Assembly: GCA_006226595.1 (NCBI GenBank)
Contig: SBGP01000111.1
Location: forward strand, 1 to 64,000
Source: Deltaproteobacteria bacterium
Lineage (GTDB): Bacteria; Myxococcota_A; UBA796; GCA-2862545
Direction of reading: 5' to 3'
DNA length: 64,000 nucleotides
In this document: piece by piece, positions 1 through 7,751 of the stretch
How positions within the stretch are numbered: the stretch's first letter is position 1
Layout: the number at the start of each line of letters is the position of its first letter
The notes under the pieces: model-generated
The model's input: only the letters and a program-made list of their open reading frames with translations
Databases searched by the model: none
What the model was told of the DNA's origin: nothing
Translations under genes and position numbers: made by a program

Positions 1-612
1 CAGGCGCTTGTCCGAGAGGTTGTAGCGATCCTGAGGACGGGACTCGGGCTGCAGTGGCGTGCGCTCGAGCTTTTTGTCGAAGGACAGCGCCTTGCGCACG
101 GACTTCCAGTCATCCGGACTGTAGGCGTACTTCACCTGCAGCTTGTGGATCTCGACCGGCTCGTCGAAGCCGTCGGGCAGGAACTCGAACACGTAGCGCT
201 TGACGCTCTTCACGACGCCGGTGGCGCGCTGCCCCTGGTGCAGGGCGAGGGCGACGGGCGAACCGGCCTCGGCCGACTGCACGAGGATCGAGCGGTAGCG
301 GTTCGCGGCGCGATGCTCTTCCATGCGACGACGCGCGAGTACCTGCTCGAGGGAGGCGTGGCCGATGGCGATCTGGGTGGCGAGCGCGCGAGACAGCTCG
401 TGGCGCTCCATGAGCCGATCGACCTTCTCGTCACGCGCGAGGCGCTCCAAGGCATCGGACAGGTCGATCCGACCGTGGGCCACGGCCATCGCCAGCTGGA
501 ACGGCATGCCCTGGGCGTGAAGCTCCTCTGCGCGCTGCCGCGGCGTCACCTCGGGCTTTCGCCGCCCACGGGTGCGACTCACGACAACTGGACGCTCGAC
601 GCGGCGCGCCAT
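1..612 (-). CDS. Unknown protein with possible Sm-like segment, 3' end cut by the window edge
   Basis: Reading leftward from an ATG at 612, the frame stays open for 204 codons to position 1, so the C-terminus lies outside the window. A strong GGAGGAG ribosome binding site sits 5 bases before the ATG and fixes the start. The first ~30 residues are basic; residues ~30-95 look helical (motifs PFQLAMAVAHGRIDLSDALE and LEQVLARRRMEEHR). Residues ~105-155 read SPVALALHQGQRATGVVKSV, then KLQVKYAY, which loosely resembles the Sm1 and Sm2 motifs of Hfq (in E. coli, strand-turn GIKLQG and YKHA). That resemblance is my inference from pattern only. The rest is charged. I do not recognise the family. The next gene upstream (723-1790) runs the same way after a 110-bp gap. 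Confidence 0.8.
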   Translation of the reverse strand, partial: MARRVERPVVVSRTRGRRKPEVTPRQRAEELHAQGMPFQLAMAVAHGRIDLSDALERLARDEKVDRLMERHELSRALATQIAIGHASLEQVLARRRMEEHRAANRYRSILVQSAEAGSPVALALHQGQRATGVVKSVKRYVFEFLPDGFDEPVEIHKLQVKYAYSPDDWKSVRKALSFDKKLERTPLQPESRPQDRYNLSDKRL

Positions 613-671
613 CCGACTCCTCCAACGCTCTGACTCACAGACCCCTGCTCGCCATCGCATGTTCCTGCCAG

Positions 672-688
672 GTGCGACGGGGTCGCAC
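672..688 (-). terminator. Short hairpin, possible terminator of the 723-1790 gene
   Basis: A perfect 7-bp inverted repeat (672-678 with 682-688) encloses a 3-base loop in the 110-bp gap downstream of the minus-strand gene at 723. No U-run follows, so this could equally be a pausing hairpin inside an operon. The rest of the gap holds only the ribosome binding site of the next gene. Confidence 0.3.
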
Positions 689-722
689 TTCCCAAGCGTA
701 ACACCCCGACCGGCCGGCGGCG

Positions 723-1790
723 TCAGTCCGCGTCGCGAAGCGCCCGCTGAAGGGCGCCGAGCAACTCCTGCCAACCGCCCGCTCCGACCACACCGACGGC
801 GCCAGCCTCGACCAGCGCTCGATGCTCGGACGACGGGTCCACGCCCCACGCCACGACCACGGCGGTGTCCGCCTCGACGCCGTGCAGCCCCCCGCGCACG
901 AAGCTCACCCTGGGGTCCAGCCGCGCTGCGAGCAGGTGGAGGGTCAGCGCGTCGGCGCCCACGATCGCCAGCTGGCGGCGGCCGCAGAGCATCATCTCCT
1001 CACCGAGCCGCGCCACCTGGGCGTCGATGGCCGCGCCGCGCGGAAGTTCGGCGCGCTCGGGGGCCACGGCGACCGGAACGAGGCTGTCGGGGAGTCCGGC
1101 CAGAGGAACCTCTTCGACGAGCACCACGCGGGTCCGGAGGAGCTCGGTGAGGCGCCCGCCATCGGCGAGCACGGCCCCACCGAGGGCCTCCAGCAACAGC
1201 CGACGCTCCGCGAGCCCGGCCAGCGCGCGCTCGATCTCGTCCGGGCCGCGAAGTCCCCTGCCCTGGACCAGATCGCGAAGCTGTGGAGGCTGCTGCAGTT
1301 CCGCGAGACGCCCTTGCGCGCTGCCGAGCTGCTCACGCAGCCGGCGGACTTCCTCGCGCAACGCGCTGTTCTCGAGCTCGAGCGCCGTCGGCTCCGGTGC
1401 CTCGTCCTCGGCCACCACGGGCGCGGCCTGGTGGGTCGGCTCCGGCGCGGGCTCGGCGGGCGCTGCCTTGGCGACCACGCGGGGGCTCGGCGTGGACGGC
1501 GCGGCGGGGCGACCGCCGAGCGGCACGATGCCCGGGATCAGCGCCGCCATGAAGTCGTTTGCCGGGGCCGCCTCGGGGGCGGCGGCACGCTTGGTACGGG
1601 CTGGCGCGACCTCGAGAGCCACGGGCCGAATGCCTTGCCGGGCCGCGTCCTCGACCTTGCGAACGACGTTGTCGGGGAGCATGTCCTCGGCGCTCTTGTA
1701 GCGCTCGTAGCCCACCGCATGGAGCAGTCCGAGGACCTCCACCGGGCTTCGCTTGAGCTGGCGGGCGAGCTTCTTCACGCGCAGGGCCAC
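723..1790 (-). CDS. IF2N-domain / coiled-coil protein with a possible DUF2325-like C-terminus
   Basis: A 355-residue protein. It starts at a GTG (1790), supported by GGAGGT four bases upstream. Residues 1-50 (RVKKLARQLKRSPVEVLGLL and KSAEDMLPDNVVRKVEDAA) match the pattern of the small helical N-terminal domain of translation initiation factor IF2, a putative nucleic-acid-binding module also found in unrelated myxobacterial proteins. An Ala/Pro-rich linker (~60-130) leads to a coiled coil (~135-170, LELENSALREEVRRLREQLG). The C-terminal third has a Rossmann-like pattern: LAIVGADALTLHLLAARLDP followed by a hydrophobic strand and AGAVGVVGAGG. It vaguely resembles DUF2325 proteins, which is inference only. 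The gene follows the TPR gene at 1831 with a 40-bp gap, suggesting cotranscription. A regulatory or DNA/RNA-binding role is possible but not shown. Confidence 0.75.
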   Translation of the reverse strand: MALRVKKLARQLKRSPVEVLGLLHAVGYERYKSAEDMLPDNVVRKVEDAARQGIRPVALEVAPARTKRAAAPEAAPANDFMAALIPGIVPLGGRPAAPSTPSPRVVAKAAPAEPAPEPTHQAAPVVAEDEAPEPTALELENSALREEVRRLREQLGSAQGRLAELQQPPQLRDLVQGRGLRGPDEIERALAGLAERRLLLEALGGAVLADGGRLTELLRTRVVLVEEVPLAGLPDSLVPVAVAPERAELPRGAAIDAQVARLGEEMMLCGRRQLAIVGADALTLHLLAARLDPRVSFVRGGLHGVEADTAVVVAWGVDPSSEHRALVEAGAVGVVGAGGWQELLGALQRALRDAD

Positions 1791-1830
1791 GTGTACCTCC
1801 GGGGCCGGGCATGTAACCCACCCGGGTGCA

Positions 1831-3981
1831 TCACAGCTGCGAGCGTGCGGCCTCGAGGACCTGCTTCACGTCGGATTCCAGGTCGCCTGCCTTGCCCACC
1901 ACCAGCTCGCACAGGCTGATCGCGAGCTCGGGCCGTTCGCCGTTGTAGGCGTCGACCGCCACGGAATAGGCCGCATACACGCCGGCGACGTCGCCCTCGA
2001 GCAGATCGTAGGCCCGACGCGCCGCCCCGGCTCGGGTCTCGAGATCCCCCTCACGCTCGGCCACCGCGGCGTACAGCTGACCCGAGACCTTGTGCAGGCC
2101 GAGCTGCTCGGTGGCGGTGAGTGCCTTTCGCAGCGCCTCGTCCACGTCCCCGAAGGCGAGCTCATCCGCCGCCAGGGCCTTCGCGGCCAGGGCTCGCGCC
2201 TCGAGCTCCGGATCCTCGACGAGTACGGCCTCCTGCGCGACCTCGGAGTAGAGGGTCATCCGTGTCTCGGGCTTGCCGGTGTGACCGCCGTTGAACGTGG
2301 CCCATGCACGGGCGGCTCTCGCCTGGCGCGCGTAGGCCTTCTCGCCGAGCGCCTCGAAGGACTCGAAGGCCTCGTGGAACAGCGGCTGCGCCGTCGCGAA
2401 CTTCTTGCCCTCGAAGGCCTTCAGGCCCCGCGCGTAGGCATCCTTCGCGGACTCGAAGCGCTCGAGACGGGCGACGCTGTCTCCGAGGCCGTGCTCGGCG
2501 GCGGCCTTCGCGGCCTCGCTGTTCTGTCCCATCGACACAAGCACCTGCGCCGCGTTCTCGCGCGCGAGCGCCTGCAGCGCCTCTGCGCGCGCCCCGCCAG
2601 CCGCCTTGGCCGCGTCCGCCGCCTCGATGAAGGCCTGAAGTGCATCCGCGCCCTGCTTGGCTCGCGCCAGCCCCACACCCTCGGCCATCGCGACGTGAAC
2701 GGGGCCGAGTGAATCGCCGGCGCGCATGAAGGCATCGAGCGCTTCCTTGCGCGTCTTGGGGAGCTTCTTGGACGCCATCTGCGCCTGGAGCTCGACCCGC
2801 AACACCGCGACGCGCGCCGCATCGGCATGCCAGTCCTTGAGCTCGAGCGCCGCCTGGGCCCGAGACAGTGCCACTTCGGCACCGTGGGTATCGCCCGCGC
2901 GGGCGAGCACCGCGCCTTCCAGCTCGTCGATCCGTGGCTCCGCAGTCGGATCCTCGACCTCCTTGGCCGCCTTGCGGGCGCGCTCCAGCTGCCCCCGCGC
3001 CGACTCGAGATCCTCGAGAGCCAGGGCGACACGGCCCGCCTCGACCCGGTAAGCGACCTCGTTCAGCCGAAAGCTGCTTCCCGCGACCATCGACACGGCC
3101 TCGGCGAGCGGCTCCCGAGCCAGCGCCGGGCGTCCGCCGACCCGGAACACGCCGCCCATCTCGGCGAGTAGTGCGGCGCTCTCGCGCGACAGCCCGCCCT
3201 CTCGCGCCAGGGTCAAGGCACTCTGGAGCGTGAGCGCGGCCTCGTCGAAGCGCCCCTCGGCCCGAAGGATGGCGCCCTCGGCGAGCGCGCGACGCACCCG
3301 TGCCCTGCGGTCCTGCTCTGCGGCAGTCGGCAGGCTCTCCCGGGCCGCACCGGTCTGGCCCTTTCGCAGCGCCTCGCTGACCTTGGCGAGCGCGTCCCCT
3401 CGCCCGCCGCCACCGCGCGCGGCCTCGAGCACGGCCCGGTTCTCGGCTACCCGCTCGCTCAGCTCGTCGTCTCCGGCGGCCTTGGCCCGCGACGCCGCCT
3501 CGTCGAGCGCGGTCTCGGCATCGCCGAAGGCACCGAGATCCATGTGTACGAGCGCCGTGTTCAGCGAGATACGCGCCCCGAGCACGTCGTCGTCTCCGCG
3601 CAGGGACTCGGCCTTGCGCAGCACGCGGAGCGCCTCGTCCCCCTTGCCCTTGTCGGCGAGCACCAGGCCCTGGAGCGTGAGCAGCGGCGCGTGATTCGCC
3701 GCCCGTTCCAGGCCTGTGTCCACCGCCTGCGACGCCTGTCGCAGATCGCCGGCCTCGTACGCCGCCACCGCATGCAGATAGGCGTAGTCCGCCGAGTCCG
3801 AGGCCCCGGAGAGGGCCGCGAAGCCCGCAGCCGCCTCGTCGAAGCGACGCCCCGAGAGTGCAGCGAGTGCTGCCTCCACTGCCGGTGCCGCGTCGTCGGA
3901 AATCTCGATCTCGGCGCGGGTCGCCGGGAGGACCAGCGGTTCGGCAGCGGGAGCGAGCAACGCGAGAAGCAGCAGGAACAC
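1831..3981 (-). CDS. Secreted TPR-repeat protein
   Basis: A 716-residue protein starting at GTG 3981 with GGAGG four bases upstream. Residues 1-13 (FLLLLALLAPAAEP) form a short signal peptide, so the protein is probably periplasmic. Almost all the rest is Ala/Leu/Glu-rich helical hairpins with the TPR spacing, for example AAAGFAALSGASDSADYAYL, GDEALRVLRKAESL, ARGQLERARKAAKE and FATAQPLFHEAFESFEALG. At least ten such hairpins can be seen between residues 35 and 710. TPR arrays bind other proteins; no enzymatic motif is visible, so the partner is unknown. The start lies 141 bp from the divergent CoA-transferase gene, and that gap should hold promoters for both genes. The next gene downstream (723-1790) follows closely. 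Confidence 0.85.
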   Translation of the reverse strand: MFLLLLALLAPAAEPLVLPATRAEIEISDDAAPAVEAALAALSGRRFDEAAAGFAALSGASDSADYAYLHAVAAYEAGDLRQASQAVDTGLERAANHAPLLTLQGLVLADKGKGDEALRVLRKAESLRGDDDVLGARISLNTALVHMDLGAFGDAETALDEAASRAKAAGDDELSERVAENRAVLEAARGGGGRGDALAKVSEALRKGQTGAARESLPTAAEQDRRARVRRALAEGAILRAEGRFDEAALTLQSALTLAREGGLSRESAALLAEMGGVFRVGGRPALAREPLAEAVSMVAGSSFRLNEVAYRVEAGRVALALEDLESARGQLERARKAAKEVEDPTAEPRIDELEGAVLARAGDTHGAEVALSRAQAALELKDWHADAARVAVLRVELQAQMASKKLPKTRKEALDAFMRAGDSLGPVHVAMAEGVGLARAKQGADALQAFIEAADAAKAAGGARAEALQALARENAAQVLVSMGQNSEAAKAAAEHGLGDSVARLERFESAKDAYARGLKAFEGKKFATAQPLFHEAFESFEALGEKAYARQARAARAWATFNGGHTGKPETRMTLYSEVAQEAVLVEDPELEARALAAKALAADELAFGDVDEALRKALTATEQLGLHKVSGQLYAAVAEREGDLETRAGAARRAYDLLEGDVAGVYAAYSVAVDAYNGERPELAISLCELVVGKAGDLESDVKQVLEAARSQL

Positions 3982-4122
3982 CGGGCCTCCGAGGCGAGAA
4001 CGAGCAGGTCGAACAGAGCTTTAGCGCGCTCGTCGCACGCTGGCGTAGGCAAGGACACCAGGGCACGCATTCCGTTCCGCTACCCGCGACCCCGCGGCGG
4101 ATCCCCGCGCTATGCATCGCCC

Positions 4123-5283
4123 ATGAACGGCATCAAGATCCTCGACCTCTCTCGCGTGCTCGCCGGCCCCTGGGCCACCATGCACCTCGCCGATCAGGGC
4201 GCCGAGGTCGTGAAGGTCGAGCCGCCCACCGGCGACGAGACCCGCGGCTACGGCCCCTTCGTGGAGGGGGTGAGCACCTACTTCCTCTCCGCGAACCGGA
4301 ACAAGCGATCGCTCGTGCTCGACCTCAAGTCCGCGGGCGGCCAGGAGGTACTTCGCGAGCTGCTCGCCTGGGCCGACGTCGTGGTCGAGAACTTCCGGCC
4401 GGGCGTCGCGGCGCGCCTCGGCCTCTCGTGGCCCGAGCTGCACCGTCGCCACCCCGAGCTCGTGTACGTGGCGATCCACGGCTTCGGCGACGAGGCCGCT
4501 CCCGAGTGGACCTCACGGCCGGGCTACGACCTCGTGCTCCAGGCCATGGGTGGGGCCGCCTCGATCACCGGGCAGCCCGAGGGACCACCGACGAAGAACG
4601 GCACGAGCATCGCCGACCTGCTCACTGGCCTGTACGCGGTGCACGCCATCCTGAGCGGCCTGCTCCACCGCGAGCGCGGCGGCGGCGGGCAGAAGATCGT
4701 CGTCAACATGCTCCAGGCCCAGGCGGCGGCACTCGCCTACCACGCGACCCGCTACACGGTCGCCGGCCAGCTCGAGGAGCGACGGGGGAGCGCCCATGCC
4801 GCGCTGCTCCCGTACCGGTTCTTCGCGTGCTCCGATGGCTGGCTCGCGCTCGCGTGCGGAAACGACGGCATCTGGGTGCGGCTGCGCGAGGTCCTCGGCA
4901 TCGAGGACCGCCCCGAGTGGCGAAAGAACGCCGGACGACTCGCGGATCGCGCGGGCGTCGACGCCGTCGTCGAGGCCAGGCTCGCGACGCTCACCGTGGC
5001 CGAGGCCGACGCGCTGTTCGCCGAGGCAGGCGTGCCCGCGGGTCCGGTTCACACCATCGACCAGGTGCTGGCGCATCCCGTGGTCGAGCTGGTCCACCCG
5101 GTCCACCCCACCCTGGGCCCCACACCGATGCCCGCCCCTGCCATCCGCACGGCAACGACGCGCGAAGCGCACCGCGCGCCCCCCGGCCTCGGCGCGGACC
5201 GCGACGCCATCCTCGACGAGCTGGGGCTCGGGGATGCTGCCGAGCGCCTCGCGGCGACAGGCGCCTTCGGTCAGGTGAAGTAG
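4123..5283 (+). CDS. Class III (CaiB/BaiF family) CoA-transferase
   Basis: A 386-residue protein, typical for family III CoA-transferases, which move CoA between carboxylic acids in the cytoplasm through an enzyme-aspartyl intermediate. The start MNGIKILDLSRVLAGPWATM is the family's classic N-terminus. Other conserved stretches are GAEVVKVEPP (residues 27-35), DLKS (67-70), VVENFRPGVAARLGL and PTKNGTSIADLLTGL, where Asp165 is the expected catalytic residue. The C-terminal VPAGPVHTIDQVLAHP is also typical. The substrate cannot be told: formyl-CoA, carnitine, succinyl-CoA/2-methylsuccinate and racemase-type members all look alike at this level. The gene is convergent with the metallo-hydrolase at 5271 and overlaps its end by 13 bp. 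No strong ribosome binding site precedes the ATG. Confidence 0.92.
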   Translation: MNGIKILDLSRVLAGPWATMHLADQGAEVVKVEPPTGDETRGYGPFVEGVSTYFLSANRNKRSLVLDLKSAGGQEVLRELLAWADVVVENFRPGVAARLGLSWPELHRRHPELVYVAIHGFGDEAAPEWTSRPGYDLVLQAMGGAASITGQPEGPPTKNGTSIADLLTGLYAVHAILSGLLHRERGGGGQKIVVNMLQAQAAALAYHATRYTVAGQLEERRGSAHAALLPYRFFACSDGWLALACGNDGIWVRLREVLGIEDRPEWRKNAGRLADRAGVDAVVEARLATLTVAEADALFAEAGVPAGPVHTIDQVLAHPVVELVHPVHPTLGPTPMPAPAIRTATTREAHRAPPGLGADRDAILDELGLGDAAERLAATGAFGQVK

Positions 5284-5984
5284 CGAAGGAAGGTCGAGAG
5301 CTCCGGCACGTTGAGCACCGGATTGCTCTGACGCACCTCGGAGAGCAGGGCCGAAGGCACCTGACCGTAGTCATGGCCGCCGTAGATGCGGAGCTCGCCA
5401 GGCAGCGTCTTCAGTCGCTGGTTGAGCGTCCGCCACATCTCCTCCGGGTCGCCGCCGGGGAAGTCCGTGCGCCCGCACCCCTGAAGGAACAGCGTGTCGC
5501 CGGTCATCAGGGCGCCGCCACACTGAAAGCAGAGAGATCCGGGCGTGTGGCCAGGCGTGTGCAGACACTCGACCTCGACCTGGCCCACCTTCACCACGTC
5601 AGCATGGTCGTGGTGCACGAGATCCCCCGCCTGAAGGCCACTGACGCGCTGGACCCACGTGGCCTCTGCCTTGTGGACATGGATCGGCACGTCCACGCGC
5701 TCGAGGAGCTTGGCGAGGCCCTCGATGTCGTGACCGAACAGCGGCCCCCCGATGTGGTCGGGGTGGTAGTGGCTGACGAGCGCGCCCGTGACCGTGTAGC
5801 CGTCCTCGCCCGCGGCCCCGAGGATGCCGTCGATGTCCCACGCCGGGTCCACGACCAGGCACTCCCGGGTGACGCTGTCGCCCACGAGGTACACGAAGTT
5901 GGCCATCTGGGCGGCCCCGGGAGACTGGCTCCCGAAGTCCCGTCCGGCACGGAGCTGGCGGATGTAGAGGCGGTCGTCGGTCAT
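5271..5984 (-). CDS. Metallo-beta-lactamase-fold hydrolase, glyoxalase II / persulfide dioxygenase-like
   Basis: A 237-residue metallo-hydrolase. The metal site is intact: SHYHPDH (His72, His74, Asp76, His77), then HTPGHTPGS, GDTLFLQGCGRTDFPGGD and GGHDYG near the C-terminus. The order and the GCGRTDFPGG segment match the hydroxyacylglutathione hydrolase / ethe1-like branch, whose members hydrolyse thioesters or oxidise glutathione persulfide. The C-terminal substrate domain of glyoxalase II looks reduced. An N-terminal FVYLVGDSVTRECLVVDPAWD strand pair is typical. The ATG at 5984 shares an ATGA with the end of the sigma-factor relic upstream, so the two were once translationally coupled. The 3' end overlaps the convergent CoA-transferase by 13 bp. 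Confidence 0.9.
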   Translation of the reverse strand: MTDDRLYIRQLRAGRDFGSQSPGAAQMANFVYLVGDSVTRECLVVDPAWDIDGILGAAGEDGYTVTGALVSHYHPDHIGGPLFGHDIEGLAKLLERVDVPIHVHKAEATWVQRVSGLQAGDLVHHDHADVVKVGQVEVECLHTPGHTPGSLCFQCGGALMTGDTLFLQGCGRTDFPGGDPEEMWRTLNQRLKTLPGELRIYGGHDYGQVPSALLSEVRQSNPVLNVPELSTFLRYFT

Positions 5985-6279
5985 GCGCCGCTCATAGCCA
6001 CACACCGCCGTGGCGTCACTCTCCGTCGCACGCGACTCGTCCGCCGCTCCAGGGTCAGCTCCCGCCGGCGCATGGCATGCCGAAGGCACACGTTGGCACG
6101 ATGCGAAGGACGAAGGTTCGCTCCGAGGACTCACCGCGGAAGCTCGGCAGCGCCCGCCACAGCGCGAGGGCCACCTCCTGCCCGAGCTCGGCCCGGCGGG
6201 GTCCCGGTGCCGCGTAGCTCGCGACGACGCGTCGCATCGACGCCCCGTAGCACCGCTCGATGGCCTCCCAGTCCTGCAC
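5981..6279 (-). pseudogene. ECF sigma factor remnant (region 2 only, frameshifted)
   Basis: From a GTG at 6279 (with GGTGAGG upstream) the frame reads DWEAIERCYGASMRRVVASY, then LGQEVALALWRALPSFRGES and SERTFVLRI. This is the unmistakable region 2 of an extracytoplasmic-function sigma factor. Just after RI (around 6100) the expected core-binding/-10 helix continues in another frame (NVCLRHAMRRRELTLERR), consistent with one missing base. Read straight, the original frame stops shortly after, giving a short VPTCAFGMPCAGGS tail. The shifted frame stops at 5981 in an ATGA overlap with the metallo-hydrolase start. Region 4 is absent in either case, so the product could not be a normal sigma factor. 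It is either a decayed gene or a single-base assembly error on top of a truncation. The rest of the 5985-6406 gap (6280-6406) holds only upstream sequence, with a relatively AT-rich stretch near 6350-6390 that may carry the promoter of the next gene. Confidence 0.6.
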
Positions 6280-6406
6280 GGTGTCCTCACCCTCCCCTTC
6301 GCGCCGAGCGCGTACTCGGTGTCGCACGTGGGGGGTAGTGCCGACGACGCCAAAAACCTTACCGTTCCTCCTCAGATTTTCTGTGCCGACGGGCTAGCTG
6401 CAGCGG

Positions 6407-7744
6407 ATGACACCGCTACACGAAGTCGATGCCCTGCTCGCCCTCGCCGAGGGCACGGGCCCCGCCGCCGACTGGGCCCGCGCTCGCCTGGTCTTCCTCG
6501 CACCCGAGGCGCCTACGGCTCTCCCGGACGCCCACGCGCCGCTCACGCCATGGCTCGTCGCCGCTCCCGGCGGCATCGACCTGGTCCTGGGCGCCCTGGT
6601 CGAGCGCCGAGAGCTCGCCGCCGTCGGCCTGCTCGAGGCCCTGGAGCTGGGGCTGCTTCCAGAGGACACCGCGCCCGTGGCCGAGGCGGTCCAGGCTGCC
6701 CTGCTCGGAGACGGCAGCCCCGAAGATCTCCACCTCGCGACGCTACTCGCCCGCCTGGGTCCGGTGGACACCACCGTGCTGGCCGCCGCCGCGCGCTCCG
6801 AGAGCCCGGACCGCGACTGGTTGCTGCCCTCGGTGGCCCTGCGCGCAGCGGAGAAGCTCGGCAAGGTCGGGGACGTCGCCGAAGAGGTGGCTGGCGCCCT
6901 CCTCGGGGCCGAGCGCCAGCGGCCCGGCGCCATCGCCCTGTGCTTCGCGGAGCTCGGGGTTCCCACCCGCTCGACCTGGGACGTGCCGCACGAGTCCGTC
7001 CGCGATGCGGCCGCGGTTCTCGGTGTGCCGGCACCCGCCCTGTCGCCAGCCCGTGGCTCGAAGAAGCGCCATGCGCAGCAGGCCGTACGCGAGCTGCTCG
7101 ACGGGCGCGACGACGCGGGAAGCGCCCTGCTCCGGGCCCTTGCCAGTCGGGACGCCGACCTCGCCCGCCGCCTCGTGTACAGCGCCGCGTGGCTCGCGGC
7201 CTTCGAGCCGACCGATGCCGTCGCCGACGCCGTGTACCGCCACGGCGGCCTCGACTCGGTACGCCTGTCCGCCGCCCGACGTGATCTGGGCGAAGAGCAC
7301 AAGCCCATCCTCGCGGGGGCCCTCGACCACGGCCTCGAGAAGGCCGCCATCCTGGCCCACCACCTGCCCGGCCACCCGCTCGCGAACGAGGTCCTCGACT
7401 ACCTGGTCCGCCACGACATGGCCCACCGCATCGATCTGTTCCTCGGCGTGCGCGCCGCCTGGGGCGCTCCCGAGCGCGTGCCCCAGCTCCTTGGCAACCA
7501 GGCCACCCTCGCGCTCGGCCTCGTCATCGCCGAGTGGATGCCGACCCTCGAGGTGCTCCAGGCCCTGCTCTCGGTGACCCTGCCCGAGGGCACGGAGTGG
7601 ACCCATGCCTACGCGAAGGCCCTCGCCGCGATGGGCGATCCGGCGGCCGCCGATGTGCTACGAAGCCTCGTCCAGGAGGAGCCCGAGGCGACGGCCGAGG
7701 CACGTCTGCTCGCCGAGTCCATCCTCCACCAGCCGCTTGTATGA
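6407..7744 (+). CDS. Unknown alpha-helical repeat protein
   Basis: A 445-residue protein made almost entirely of Ala/Leu/Glu-rich helices with Pro/Gly breaks, such as VERRELAAVGLLEALELGL, AAEKLGKVGDVAEEVAGALL and ALDHGLEKAAILAHHLPGHP. This spacing suggests HEAT- or ARM-like helical repeats, a protein-binding scaffold. There is no signal peptide, so it is probably cytoplasmic. I do not recognise a family. It is the first gene of a plus-strand operon: the S9 peptidase begins 7 bp after its stop, and a secreted protein overlaps that in turn. Nothing in the sequence links it functionally to the peptidase beyond this arrangement. Confidence 0.75.
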   Translation: MTPLHEVDALLALAEGTGPAADWARARLVFLAPEAPTALPDAHAPLTPWLVAAPGGIDLVLGALVERRELAAVGLLEALELGLLPEDTAPVAEAVQAALLGDGSPEDLHLATLLARLGPVDTTVLAAAARSESPDRDWLLPSVALRAAEKLGKVGDVAEEVAGALLGAERQRPGAIALCFAELGVPTRSTWDVPHESVRDAAAVLGVPAPALSPARGSKKRHAQQAVRELLDGRDDAGSALLRALASRDADLARRLVYSAAWLAAFEPTDAVADAVYRHGGLDSVRLSAARRDLGEEHKPILAGALDHGLEKAAILAHHLPGHPLANEVLDYLVRHDMAHRIDLFLGVRAAWGAPERVPQLLGNQATLALGLVIAEWMPTLEVLQALLSVTLPEGTEWTHAYAKALAAMGDPAAADVLRSLVQEEPEATAEARLLAESILHQPLV

Positions 7745-7751
7745 GGAACCC

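Noticed and set aside
145-633. A 162-residue plus-strand frame near the left edge
   Set aside because: Opposite a minus-strand gene with a GGAGGAG site and clean frame to the window edge; the plus frame has no supporting signal.
822-1919. A 365-residue plus-strand frame opposite the IF2N protein
   Set aside because: No ribosome binding site; composition is that of an antisense GC-rich shadow, while the minus-strand frame has a strong binding site and a recognisable domain.
4021-4479. A 152-residue minus-strand frame across the start of the CoA-transferase gene
   Set aside because: Lies over conserved CoA-transferase sequence and the divergent promoter gap; no domain and no binding site.
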